64,000 bases of DNA from the NCBI GenBank assembly GCA_964035545.1, contig OZ037770.1, positions 11,522,463 to 11,586,462 of the forward strand. Direction: 5' to 3'. The stretch is from Bugula neritina. Lineage: Eukaryota; Bryozoa; Gymnolaemata; Cheilostomatida; Bugulidae. Positions 33,670-46,537 of this stretch are shown in pieces (position 1 is the first letter of the stretch; each line of letters starts with the position of its first letter). The position numbers and the translations under genes are program-made. The notes beneath the pieces are model-generated. The model was not told where the DNA came from, searched no databases, and was given only the letters and a program-made list of their open reading frames with translations.

Positions 33670-34577
33670 ACAGGTGTGTGACAGGATATTATTCCATATT
33701 GTGGTACATTTATTATATTGTTTATCACACTAGACTCTGTTTGAATACATTTGGTGCTCAACTCTGTGTTTTCTACTAATGTACATATTTGTAATGATAT
33801 GTCTGAGATGTACAACTTCTACATATACACTGTGTCTGTTATTTCTAGATGATTCTCAAAGTTGACTCTGTGGACTGAGTTCTTTAACACAGAGCTATGA
33901 TACAGTGTGGAAGGCTGTATGACGTCCCAGTAACTAACTTATGCACCTTAATATGACTAATTTCAAGTAATAATTTTTTTTCCACTTGTACCAAGCCTCT
34001 TCCACACAACCTGCAAGACTTCACGGTATTAACTAGCCTGTAACTTTTTATATATCTAACATGATTTGCATTGAATGGTCATGTAGAGATCAATGTATTT
34101 ATAATGGTAACTCTAAGTCTACATTTCCTACAGCCTGAAATACTATTACATCACAATGTTTATTGTTTATTATCAAATATCAACCACTACTACTACATTA
34201 ATTTTGCTGTTGAAAAGTTGTGTATTTTGACTGATGGCCATAATACATGATTTATTACTTGATTTTTGTCCTAACAAGAATTGAATCCATATTGCTAATT
34301 AGATTGTATGTTTCAATTTGATTTTTATTTTCTTTAAATATTCTGTGAAATAAATTGCCTTTTTTTGTAGGCTATAAATATTCTTGATTGGATCTCTGAA
34401 TGCAATATCACAGAGTTATGTAATAGTTGACTGTATGGTTGTTTTACAGGAAGTTTTGAAACATTACATGCCATGACATCCTTGTTCGGAAACCGATTTA
34501 GGCAGCAAAAAGTTTGGGGTCACTGAGTGTATTTGCCAAGGACTTCTCGAGTTTGGGTATGGACCTCGAATGATATT

Positions 34578-35355
34578 CACCGGCTTTCCATGTACCGATC
34601 TCAGCGAGATCGATCCATGGAAAGATGTCAAAGATCGATCTCAGTCGTTCTGAGCTGGTCGGTCTGTAGAGCTCGAACTCAGATCGATCTCAGTGAGATC
34701 GATCCATGGAAAGACTCCAGATCGATCTGAGAAGTAGAAAAAGACTGTTCGCTAAAATGTTGTCTGCTGATAAAAATGACAACTTATTGATAATTACTAA
34801 GCAAATTACTTAATAGTTACGATAGCCACATTTTCAGATGCCAAAACTTTGACTTTCAGTACTATGATTAAAAAAACTCAATTATATAAAATTATAGTCC
34901 ATAGAAATTACAAAAAATTGGAGCATTTAAATTGAATTTAAATGACTAGTAAAACTTACTTTCATCAGTTATTTGCTGCGTAATTTCAAGCTTAACAATC
35001 CTGTAAGTTTATGAATAATCTGCAAGATAGCTATTAATTTTATTTAAGCTGTTGAGCTAAAAAATTAAAAGTGATTATCTTAAATTGGCTATATTACTTT
35101 ACACTAAAAGCTTTGTTGCGTATTGTTTACAAGCACCATTAATTTTTAGACATCAACAATCTTGTTTTTTAACCTCAGCAGCTTTAATCATCCAGATTTG
35201 TGAACAAATTATACTATTAAAGTACTCTTCACTTAAGAGGAGGCAACTCCGTGAGATCGATCTGACACTTCTCATGGAAAAACGATCGATCTGAGAGGTA
35301 TGCTCAGATCGATCTCAGCGAGATCGATCTGAGATCGGTACATGGAAAGCCGGTG
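34578..35355 (+). mobile_element. Non-autonomous TIR element, 778 bp, rich in GATCGATC palindromes
   Basis: The ends are perfect inverted repeats of at least 25 bp (CACCGGCTTTCCATGTACC at the left, its complement at the right). The target ATT is duplicated on both sides (34575-34577 and 35356-35358), and the uninterrupted site is seen near 25815. Both subterminal regions are packed with AGATCGATCT-type palindromes, and the middle is AT-rich without coding capacity. A 3-bp duplication would fit PIF/Harbinger-type elements, but no transposase is present to confirm this. Relatives: 47889-49425 (inverted) and 58026-58802. Confidence 0.85.
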
Positions 35356-35570
35356 ATTGTTCACTGAACAATGAACTCAGTGACCTTGAACTTTGTGCTA
35401 CCCTTAACCATAATTTATTATTTCCAACCATAGTGAATAGTTTACTACATAGTTCAATGAACTAAAAACTAAAACATATAGTTCAATGGTTATGATGTGT
35501 ACTAGAGGTGTCCAAATCTAGGTACCAAAGCCGCAAGTGATGCCAAGCCCTTAAACCCCCCTCCCCCCCC

Positions 35571-35787
35571 TGTCGGTGAAAGGTTCTAGAAGTCCTTTGT
35601 TCTACTAGTATAAAAGGACACACATTTTAGAGCTTCAGTCACTTGCGGACTGGAGCTCACACTGGCTACTTCTCTCTACTACAATAAAGTACTGCAAGCA
35701 CACGGCAACCTCTCTCTCTTGTCTCTTCTATAGCAAGGAGTTATGTTCTCTGCCTGATTTCATTCTATAACCCACAAAACTACTACA
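35571..35787 (+). repeat. Solo LTR related to the gypsy element
   Basis: A 217-bp TG...CA unit with a TATA box (TATAAAA, 35609-35615) and a poly(A) signal (AATAAA, 35683-35688). Its 3' half resembles the LTR at 6772-7167. No target duplication is seen, and the flanks match two places about 2 kb apart in the sister spacer, so a deletion accompanied its formation. It lacks the U3 hairpin array. Confidence 0.75.
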
Positions 35788-36144
35788 ATACTAATTGCAC
35801 ACAGGTTTTGTTTGGAAAGATAACTCTGAAGGAGGAACCGATACGTACATGGTGCTGCAAAGCTTATCAATAGTGTTATTACCATTGAACTATAACTATA
35901 GTTTCAGTTCAGTGTTATTACAGCATGGGTTAGTAAAGTATTCCCTAATTATCTATTATCCTGCTACTACATTATGAGATTGATTGGATTATTAACAATG
36001 TGTTAACTGACTATACACTGATAAACCCCACAAGAGCAAATTCATAACACTATTGTAAAGCATAGAAGTGAGATTGTAAAATGATGGACAAACATAAAAT
36101 GATGGGCAAACTACAATGGCCTGAAGCTATCAGCACATAATATA

Positions 36145-36274
36145 CAGTGCACCCTCTTTATCTCACTAAGCGACAGGTGTAAAACCTCAATACACACATC
36201 AGCAACAAAACAGGGTCCAAGCTCTTCTCGTGACCTATAGAAATTCGTGAGAAAGGGGTCCTTGAGATCCACTG
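36145..36274 (+). mobile_element. Pogo-like MITE, 130-bp form
   Basis: Same deleted form as 12711-12840, with TA flanks. Confidence 0.55.
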
Positions 36275-36391
36275 TATTAAATACTATCTATTGGGCACAG
36301 GTTTTGTTTGGAAAGATAACTCTGAAGGAGGAACTGATACGTTAATGATGCTGCAACGCTCATCAATAATGTTATTACTGCGTGTGTTAGT

Positions 36392-36403
36392 GGGGAATTC
36401 CCC
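36392..36403. promoter_or_regulatory. GGGGAATTCCCC palindrome upstream of copy 5
   Basis: Fourth-block counterpart of 12953-12964, 1.29 kb before the ATG of copy 5, with the palindrome unchanged although flanking bases differ. Confidence 0.35.
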
Positions 36404-36599
36404 CAGTCCAGGGTAAGTGTTATTTTAATCCCGCATCTGCGCAGAAAGGTCTAACACTGACAGGAACTATAAGTAGTTCCATAGGTCTTCCATGACGAGG
36501 TGAAGTTTGCCCCATTAATTGTTTACCAACAGCAATAACTGTAAGTGTTAGCAAAATTTTAGTTTTAAAGTCAACTTATTGTAGTTCTACTATCTCTAG

Positions 36600-36800
36600 T
36601 TTCGGATAGTTATACTGTTAGTGACGCTGATACTCATAGAGTGATAGTCATAGTGATACTCTGATGGACTTTCACTTAGACTTAGAGTATCATAGTCAGA
36701 CTCATAGTCATACTGATACTCATAATCATAGTGTTTAACACAGCCTCACTCACTTGACTCATAGTGATAGTCAGTGACAGTCACACTGACACTCACTTAC
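36600..36800 (+). repeat. Degenerate TCATAC/TCATAG hexamer repeat
   Basis: Counterpart of 13193-13320 with an internal GACTTTCACTTAGACTTAGAG interruption. Confidence 0.7.
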
Positions 36801-37693
36801 AGTACCACGCTTAGTCTTGCTGTCACACTCACTGCCACAGTGTTTTGATAATGACAATCACAATGATTATGATAACATTTCTCACCATCAGCAACTGCAA
36901 GATACTTGTGATTTAGTTACTATTTGTCAGTCTCGTGATCATCTTCACCTTGAGTTTGTACTTATCATCATGAGAACGTAGATGCTGATAATCATAGTCA
37001 TAATCATAATGATGTTGAAGTTTAAATTATCAAATGATACAAATTAAAGTATTAGCAAAGCATATGTTTTGTAATTTAATAAAACTGCTCAACAGAATTT
37101 ATTAAACTTACAGGGCCTCTGCTGTAGACTGTAGAGGTGGATGTAGTAACAGAAGCATTAGAAACCACATATATTTATAACTATTTACAATACAATAATT
37201 CCAATTTCTCCACATTCTATTAAATGTCAATAAAATGCATCATTTTTTGGAATATTGAGTGAACTGCAAGGAAAACCTAATTCAAGAACCTTCATAATTT
37301 TTTTGGCTACAAGTCCCAATTCTTAGAATAATTATTAAGAAAATTCCTCTTGTTACTAATTGATTTATTATGTAATAGCTCTGGACTATTATCTGCAGGT
37401 ACTGCAGTATGCAAATGTGTATTTAAATCATGGTATTGCACTATATAGTTTATTATACAGCAAATGTTCATTATTAAAAAGATCTTTTTTAAATGTTAGA
37501 GAGTGCTTGAAATACATTATGTCTGCACTGCAGTTTTATAGCTGAGTCACATTCTACATTGTTTAAAGATATCAAGTAGTGAGTCAGAAGAGACAAACAT
37601 AAACTACTAAATTCTCTCATTACAGTGAACTACATGGAATCTGAATACATTTTATAATATGTTCTCCTGTTTTATAATATAGAGTTGAGTGAA

Positions 37694-40600
37694 ATGGCTG
37701 CAGCAGAAGAAGTTGAGTGTGGATTCTGTTTACTAAAAGAAGGTTTAGAGAATCCCAAGTGTCTACCATGTGGTCATGTACACTGTTTACTGTGTCTTAC
37801 TCGTAATGTTGATGTGAATGACATGATCAGGTGTCCCTGGTGTAGGTAGGTTAGTTTTCTATAGGCAGAGCTGAGACATATTGTTGGTAAAAAAATAGTG
37901 ATTGACATCATGTGTTTTAACTTATACTGAATTTTTACATTACGTTATATATATTTTTAATTACTACTAAATAATTTTGTGTCTTGTCACAGGGAAGTGT
38001 TTGATGAGAGAGTGGAAAGTCTTCCATCTGCTGATGTAGCAGACAACTCCGTATCATGTGACGTCTGCACTAAAAAGGGACTGAAGAAAGTGCCAGCCAT
38101 CATATACTGTACTGTGTGCCGTAAACTCTTCTGCAGAGAACATGATGAGGTGATACTTTCATTAAATATTTCTTCAGTTGATGTTCAACACTGCATACTC
38201 TAACTCAGCCTCTGATTACATGTTGTTGTACTTGAATGTTGATTTATAAGAAAGCACTGAGAGATCATGTTTCACTTTTATCTGTTTTATCTGCTGTCAT
38301 GTAAACTGCACATTTATTTCTATACTTTGTGTTAGTATGGAATTTTTATGTTCCTATAGATATTTGTAAATGTTTATATCATGTATTTGTAAGTTTCGTT
38401 TTTTTTCCACAATATGGATAGTTGAGTTATATTTCTCAGTAAAGATGTATTCTGCTATATTCAGTCACATGATGACACCAATGATGACCACCAGAAGATG
38501 ACCATCTCGGACTACAGAATACAAGCCAAGAGACTAGAGAAAAGAGTTTGTCCCAAACACACAGCATATCCCTACATACAGGGATGTAAAGTTTGTGTAC
38601 AGCTGTTCTGTGCGCAATGCACATCTTGCACTAACTTTTGTTTCGGAGGTAAGAAAGTGCTGCTGAAAATTATTTACTAAATATTGATAAATCTGATAAG
38701 TTGTATAACTACCTCAGTAACTCTTGTAAGAAAGCTGCCCTCACCATGAATTGAACTGCAGACCTCTATCATGCAACTTCTACTATATGGGCTACTGGGT
38801 AATCACAGCACTACAAATTTGAAGCTAGCATAGATAAATGGTGTATTTTGAGTAGAACCTCTGTTCAAAGTGTACTTCATTATTTATTGAGAAATTTAGA
38901 AATAGGTGAATAATTCTTAAAATACAAAATAAATTAATTGAACATTTAAAATTGAAAAAGAGGTCAGAAGTCAGTGAATTGAAGTGCCTCTCACTCGCAC
39001 AGCGTGTCCAAAGTTTTATATTTTGTTTTTCAATGGCCACGCTGGAGTTTAGTTTTTCATTGTCATTTTAATTTTAGACTCACCCCATCACATGGTTAAT
39101 CTAGATGATTTAATCAAAGAGCTTATCAATATAGATGATCTTCTCTCCACTGAAGACAAGATGTCTGCTTTCTTCAAACACCTTTCTAAAACTGTGTCAG
39201 ACTTTGATAATGAGACGGAGGAATTGCTGAATATTCTTCATACACAGCGTGATGAACAGGTTGTGTGTTTATAGATAATACTTTGTGTTACTCTGTAATC
39301 TACGTTCTGTAGTCAGGTGTTAGTAAAACATTACAATACTAATACTTAAGAGTAACAGCTAGCTAACTAGCTACTATTCTGTGTGAATTAAACCACTATT
39401 TTTTGTTCAAGAATTTAGGAATGTTATGCGAAATTATCTATGCTGTTTTTTGACATAATTCTGAAACACTTTCTCGAATAAGTTGCCGATATTCTACAAT
39501 GTGCTGATACAATGTATGATGTAGTTGACTGAAGTGAGACTGAAGTATGAGAAACTGGAGAAGGAATTCTTAGCTAGTAGAAAGAAGAATAAAGAGGAAC
39601 TGAACAGGTACATGGAGAGAGAAGTTGAAACTGTTTTGTCTCAACTGAGTAACAGTAGAATGAAGATAGAAGCTCAACTTAGACAAAACCATCAGGTGAG
39701 CACTGTTCACCATCTGTTTACTAAATATATTTAAATTATTTTGTGCGTGTGAATGTTTAATAATGCACTAGCATGCTGTGTATACGTGAAATGCAACAAA
39801 ATTTTGAAGAACTTGTGACAGACTTAGATTGACCATCACAATGCTTGATTTATATTCATTTCTGTTTTAGCTCTATAGTTGTGTGCTTACAGAATTCGAT
39901 GTCCTCCAATATAGTAATTAAAAGAATTGTTTTATAGTTGTATTCTTCTAAGTTTGTATAGTTCACAACTTTCACCAAAATCTATATGTTCCTAAGTAGT
40001 ATACTAACTATAGTTTATCTAGATGGTTGATTCACTGCCATATGTTTGCACCAAGCTTTTTGCCCATTTGTAGCTTCATTTAAACTCACACACAAGAAAA
40101 AGTAGGAAGTTGTAACTAAAAAGGCTGTCTTTTTATTCCCACTTGCCAATGCTATGGTTATGTACTGTAGGTAGATCTGGTTGAAGGATTTGCAGAGATT
40201 AAAGATAAAATACAGAGACTGGTATCTGTTGAGATACCTAAACTAGAGCTGTGTGATGTCATGTCTCTAAAGGTCAAAGGTTAGTATACTAAACTAGAGC
40301 TGTGTGATGTCATGTCTCTAAAGGTCAAAGGTTAGTATACCTAAACTAGAGCTATGTGATGTCATGTCTCTAAAGGTCAAAGGTTAGTATGCTAAACTGC
40401 AAAATACTTGCACTATTATGTTTATATAAAACCTGTTATATCTGCATTGCATGATGTAAAATTCAGTATATTATCTGAAAAGTGCCCTCCATATGTGTGA
40501 AACTACTGGTTGTTCAATTTGAATATCTGTTGGAATAGCCTTGTGTGTAGGTTTACTCAGAGTTTCTATTAATAGAATTTATACACATACTCACCTTTAT

Positions 40601-41668
40601 ATGACATAAATATTTTATATACATACTCACCTATATATAAGTATACACACATACACACATATTCACATGTATATTATAGAAGAGAAGAGAGACATAGAAG
40701 TAGACTTGGTTCCTGCAGCAGACATGATTATTAGTTTAGATCAAGGAGCGACAACTCCTACTCCTCCTAAATCTCTCAAACCCTTGCAGTCTGTTGATGT
40801 TTCTAGTTACTGTTGGTCTGTCTGTAAATATGAGAGTAACACTTATGTAGGGCATGGTGGTGGTGCAGGAATAGACAGAGTAGATGAGAGTTTCAGTGTT
40901 TTCAAGTCTTTTATTTCTCTTACCAACTCTGTAACTGGAGTCACAGTACATAGGAATAAGCTGTATGCTCTAGAGCATATCAGCAGCGCTAGTTGGAAGA
41001 TACATGTGTATGATCTTACTGGGAAACAGGTGACCAGCTGGTCCCATCATGATAGTAGTTGGAGTGTAAACAAACTTGCTATTGTTGATGATCAGGTTGT
41101 AGTTCCTGATAGAGGCAGTAAGAGGCTTACAATCTACTCTCTTACTGGGGAGGTAATTAAGCATGTCTCCTGCCCTTTACTCAGTAGTAATAGTAATACA
41201 GCAATATGTGCAGCAGACAGACATTGTGTAGTAGTTTCTGACTGGGGTTCCTCTCAAGTATTTAAAATAGACTTGACAACAGCGAAAGTAATCTGGACAA
41301 GCAAGGATGTATCTCAACCACAAGGTGTGACCTGCTGTAGAAGTAAATATATTCTTGTGACTAACTGCAGCAGTAAAACCACCATCTGGATACTGGATGT
41401 GGAGACAGGTTAGTATTAGATTGGTTAGTTAACTACTGTTACCAATATATTAGTATTTCTCACAGTCTCACACTATAAAATATACTATGCTATGTACTAG
41501 TGATGACACACTAATACATCATTTCCTGTTACAGGTACACAACTGTCCAAAGTGGACGATCCAACTGATAGAGCTAGGAGTAGTGTGTGTGATCTTCATG
41601 TGTATAAAGACACTCTGATTGTACCTAGATACAATGAGAAGAAAGTTCTGTTTTACCAGCTAAACTAA
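37694..41668 (+). CDS. TRIM-like RING/B-box/coiled-coil/beta-propeller protein, copy 5
   Basis: Coding exons: 37694-37845, 37993-38149, 38465-38648, 39078-39259, 39525-39695, 40171-40279, 40680-41408, 41535-41668; 605 residues. All RING and B-box cysteines and histidines are kept; exon 2 ends REHDE. Introns 2 and 3 are closest to copy 2 and intron 5 is also of the copy 2/7 type, so this gene shares its 5' half with copy 2. Its propeller linker is of the long type (DQGATTPTPPKS) shared with copies 6 and 7. Blade-entry residues: W; NSVT; SSWSV; SNSNT; QPQG; RSSVC. Blade 1 has an extra Gly-Gly in its loop (GHGGGAGIDR). The RING donor is GTAGGT instead of GTAAGT. Confidence 0.9.
38733..38795 (-). 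repeat. Decayed tRNA-like SINE remnant in intron 3 of copy 5
   Basis: Near-identical to 15248-15310 in copy 2, supporting a shared origin of this part of the two genes. Confidence 0.25.
40280..40382 (+). repeat. Two extra donor units after exon 6 of copy 5 (51 and 52 bp)
   Basis: Unit 40280-40330 is 51 bp. Unit 40331-40382 has one extra C, which would break the 17-codon periodicity. Confidence 0.85.
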
Positions 41669-44600
41669 ACAGGTATTTGACAGGATATTATTCCATCTTG
41701 TGGTACATTTATTATATTGTTTATCACACTAGACTCTGTTTGAATACATCTGGTGCTCAACTCTGTGTTTTCTACTAATGTACATATTTGTGATGATATG
41801 TCTGAGATGTACAACTTCTACATATACACTGTGTCTGTTATTTCTAGATGATTCTCAAAGTTGACTTTGTGGACTGAGTTCTTCAACACAAAGCCATGAT
41901 AGAGTGTGGGAGGCTGTATGACGTCCCAGTAACTAACGTATACACCTAAACCTAACTAATTTCAAGTAATAATCCATTTTCTTTTTTATCAAGCCTCTTC
42001 CACACAACCTGCAAGACTTCACGGTATTAAATAGTCTGTAACTTTTTATATATCTAACATGATTTGCATTGAATGGTCATGTAGAGATCAATGTATTTAT
42101 AATGGTTAATCTATGTCTATATTTCCTACAGACTGAAATACTATTATATCACAATGCTTATTGTTTACTATCAAATACTAACCACTACTACTGCGTTAAG
42201 TTTACTGTATGGTTTATATGCTAGTTTCAACTCACTGTATTTGTATGTCAAGTTATTATATTATATAATGTATTATATAACCCGTTTGATATTGTGTGAT
42301 CATCTCATCATTTGATTGGCTGTCATAGAATATAATAGTCAAAGTGACTAATTATTCCAGTATATTCTATAAACAGTGAATAAATTAGAGTGATAATGGT
42401 TACTAATGGCAACATATTTTGCTATAGATAACATCACCATGTCTCATTCCAGTAAAATAGTTTACAGCAATTCTACTCTGTGTAGAGTATAACATTAGCA
42501 ATGCTGTAGTTACTTGTAGATGCAGAGTTGTAGATTCTTACTTGAGTTAGAACTTGAGTTATTAGAAAAGTTGGCTTACCTTGACATCTTGCTATCAGCA
42601 AATTTATCATGTAGACTTCCTTTTATTCTTGTTCAGTAAAATGTTTATAATGGATAGAAAAAAAATTACTATTAAAATATTGGTAAAGCATGTAAATTCT
42701 TGCTCATGTTGGGTTATTGGACAAGCAAAGTGCTTTTACGTCTTGCTATTAGAAAAATTGTCATAAATTGATCATTGCTTTAACATAGGATGACTAAGAG
42801 TTATGTAATACACCACTTTTATACATGCCCAGCCAGTTTCAAGGGCATGCATGAGATGGACACGAGTCAAAGCTGATGTCAAGTATAACGTTGCTTTATT
42901 ACTTGCTTATGTTGGATTATTGGATAAGGAAGCTTAGCGCTGTTTCGTCTTTTTGATATTAGAAAAGTTATCAGGCAGATCACTGCTTCAACATCAGAAG
43001 ACTGAAAGCTATGTGGTAGACTACCCTTTAAACATGTCCAGTCAGTTTCTAGGGCACGAATGAGATGAACACAAATGAAAGCTGATCTCAAAAACGTTGC
43101 TTTATTATGGCAAAACTTCAAACTGAAATTTAAGGGAAAAATAATTTATCTCTGGGATTTCATTTCAGTGGAAATGCAGAGCTCAAAATTTAATACTAAT
43201 ATCCATGTCATGTAACAAAAAATTTAATTTCTCCCTGCAGCCAACAATAATATATTATGTTATACAATATATTCTTTTTGAAATATTTCTCATAAAAGAT
43301 CTATACACAGTATTTGATTTAATCATTAAATAATATTGCTAGACATTATTTTATAAGTTACCCGTATAAGTTACCTGCAAAAGTCACCTGCATAAGTTAC
43401 CTGTGTAAGTTCTAGCAGCTCCATTTTGCCAGCGAATTTATTTGTTATAGGCAGTGGAACTACATACATGTCTCATAAACCTGTTCAAAAGTGTTAATAG
43501 ATAAGCAATAGCTCTATATTATGTAGTCATTTTAGACTATAAGATGACAACTATAATATTGAAATGTAATCTGAGTTCAATATCATTGATTTTAAGTTAT
43601 GGGCACAGAGATTGAACAGCCTCTGACTGTGACATATGTTATGAAAGACGGACTTCATAGTATAATATGCATGGAACTAGTTTATTTGTGACAATTTGAT
43701 GCGTAAAACGCAGCTGTTCATGCTTGTATTGTTGTAAGGGTTTATTTACATAACACCCAGTGCAAATTATAGTTTTATTTGGAGCGTTATGTCGCTTGGT
43801 CACGTGGCCGTATAACCATAGAGACTTGTCATCGTGATGTGCAGCTAGAATCGTCACCCGAGCAATTATCAGTTTTAACTTCATTAATATTTGTACGAAA
43901 ACAAGAGGGGGTAACCCTGAGGACATACTTTCGACTTGCTAAACGTCATTTCCGAAAGAGGCGTTGCCCGTTCCAGGCAAAGTACTACCTTGAGTTCGAC
44001 TGCAATGTGCCGTCAGGCAGTTTTTTAGACTCAAAGCGTCTGCCTGAAGAACAGGTTTTAAGTTGACGATTCTTGGTTCTATTGTGTTGGATTGGAAACT
44101 CTTACAAAACTTGGGTTTGTTTGATTTGCTATATTTTTATTTCTATAACCATAACTGATAACTATGAGGGTGTCATTCAATTTCACAAAAGAATGCCTTG
44201 GACAGTTTGATTTTGAATACATAGAACATTTGGGAACACTCAAGGTGATAGAAGTGCCTCATTTGTTTTACAGTGTAGACTAATGTTAGATGGTTATTGT
44301 GTTGATTTTTTGTTTTATACGCTCCTTCTGGTGTCTCTACTAGTTCTTGGTGAGAAGCGGTCATCGTATACTTTTGGGTTTGTGTTTATAGTTGTTAGCT
44401 CTCTGCGAGTAGCAGACTTGGTGTTTATTTACATTTGCATTTAGCTAACCACGAGTAACAGACCTGGTTGTTATTTAGATGTTTTGGTGATCTCGTGTGA
44501 TTTAATCATATGCTATTGCCAATATCGAGTGTTGTTTTTCTTCCTGAAAATTTTCCATGAGAAGATTTAGTCGATGAGTCTTTCGTCTTTGTTTAAAAGA

Positions 44601-44815
44601 CTGAAGGCCAAGCTGAGAGCATGCCTCGGTGAAACTTCATTGTCCCTTTAATACAGTAATATACCTAACCACCCTGTGCTGTAGCATTTCTAGAGACTCC
44701 ATGTCAGAAGAGACACAAATATAAACTACTGAATTCTCTCATTACACTGAACTACATGGGATCTGAATACACTTTATAATATGTTCTCCTGTTTTATAAT
44801 ATAGAGTTGAGTGAT
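41669..44815 (+). other. Type B spacer between copies 5 and 6
   Basis: Homologous to 18121-20729, with about 500 bp more (around 42840-43340) that includes a partial second copy of its own TTGCTTATGTTGGATTATTGG segment. It holds a likely 3' UTR intron (41673-41847), a TAAGTTACCTGT-like minisatellite (43355-43412) and the less AT-rich block with GGTCACGTGGCC (43797-43808). In this copy the CRE-like octamer is changed to AACGTCAT. The 95-codon frame at 43779-44066 has no counterpart in the sister spacer and is not supported as a gene. Confidence 0.55.
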
Positions 44816-45626
44816 ATGGCTGCAGCAGAAGAAGTTGAGTGTGGATTCTGTTTACTAAAAGAAGGTTTAGAGAATCCCAAGTGTCTACCATGTAGTCATG
44901 TACACTGTTTACTGTGTCTTACCCGTAATGTTGATGTGAATGACATGATCAGGTGTCCCTGGTGTAGGTAAGTTAGTTTTCTATAGGCAGAGCTGAGACA
45001 TACTGTTCGTAAAAAAATAGTGATTTACATCATATGTTTTACTTTATACTGAATTTTTGCATTCCGTTATATATAGTTTCAATCATTACTAAATAATTAT
45101 GTGTCTTGTCATAGGGAAGTGTTTGATGTGAGAATGGAAAGTCTTCCATCTGCTGATGTAGTAGACAACTCCGTATCATGTGACGTCTGCACTAAGAAAG
45201 GGATAGAGAAAGTACCAGCAGTCATATACTGTACTGTGTGCCGTAAACTCTTCTGCAGAAAACATGATGAGGTGATACTTTCATTAAATATTTCTTCAGT
45301 TGATATTCAACACTGCATACACTAACTCAGCCTCTGATTACATATTGTTATACTTGAATGTTGGTTTGTCAGAAAACATTTAGAACTCATATTTTACTTT
45401 TGTTTTTTGTTTTTCAATAAATGTATATTCTGCTATATTCAGTCACATGATGACACCAATGATGACCACCAGAAGATGACCATCTCGGACTACAGAATAC
45501 AAGCCAAGAGATTGGAGAAAAGAGTTTGTCCTAAACACACTGCATACCCCTACATACAAGGATGTAAAGTCTGTGTTCAGCTGTTTTGTTTGAAGTGTGT
45601 CTCTTCAGGCAACTTGTGTGTTGGAG

Positions 45627-46537
45627 GTAAGAAAGTTCTGCTGAAGGTTATTTGATATTTAGTTTAGTATATCTAATAAACTATATAACCTCTTCAGTGT
45701 GGGAGAAGTGGGTGCAGTGTTGGAGAAATTGAGAATAGCCTGTGTTCTAGATTAGAAATATATCATGAGAAGTTATGCTCTAGCGAGAATTTCAACCTGC
45801 GCCCCAAACCAAAGTTTAGCAACAAAATTAAAGAGCTTAGTTTGCCTCAATTTCTCTACTACTAAATGATGTGCAAGCAGCTGTGGTGGTTAGAGCACTG
45901 ATATTAGTTTGAATCTCAGAAATAGTCAGTGGTTGAATTCCGAAGGTTATGATGTCAGGAATGGCTTCCCTGCACTTAGCCTACTTTAAACATCTATTTA
46001 ACGAGGGGTTCTCACACCCCTGAAACCTACATATTTCATTTGGAACTCTCACACTAATGGCAACTATAAAGTCATGTGAATTTTATGACCTCTTCAGTAA
46101 ATCTATGATTAGATAAAAACAGATAGACAGTAGAGTTTAAGTAGAAGTGCTATGAAACAATGTGTTTTATTATTACTTTGAGATCTATTATCTTCTCATA
46201 ACCTGTACATCTTGTCTGGAACTTGCCATTTCTATAACTCATTACATTTCTACTGTAGTCAGTGTTGCTTCAAATGTTGACTGCTTAAACAAAGAATTCA
46301 CTGACATATTAAACTTTATCCAGTGAGAAGAAATGAAAAGAACTGTTTCTATATATAATATTAGTTTGTTGTTTGTCCAGTAGTCATAGCATACCATATG
46401 GTGACATTTCAGCTTCTCACTACCTTCTTGTAGTACTGGCCTTTTAACTGTCTAACTACTGTGAGGTTATATTACTGTAGTGCTATCAGGTTAGTGAAAT
46501 GTGGGCTATTTTTCATTTACTCTCATTTCAATTTTAG
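45627..46537 (+). other. Unique intron 3 of copy 6
   Basis: 911 bp without resemblance to intron 3 of the other copies and without the tRNA-like remnant. No gene or clear repeat is seen. Its last 40 bases before exon 4 are again family-like. Confidence 0.5.

Larger units (their letters stand above)
33670..37693 (+). other. Type A spacer between copies 4 and 5, shortened and rearranged
   Basis: It has a likely 3' UTR intron (33674-33848), a 778-bp GATCGATC-rich element, and a solo LTR standing where about 2 kb of the type A block (equivalent of about 10340-12350) is missing. Then come a 130-bp pogo-like MITE, the GGGGAATTCCCC palindrome (36392-36403), the TCATAC-type repeat and the usual upstream sequence. 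Confidence 0.65.

Noticed and set aside
43779-44066. 95-codon frame in the second type B spacer
   Set aside because: It has no counterpart in 19685-19985, no domain and no splice context.
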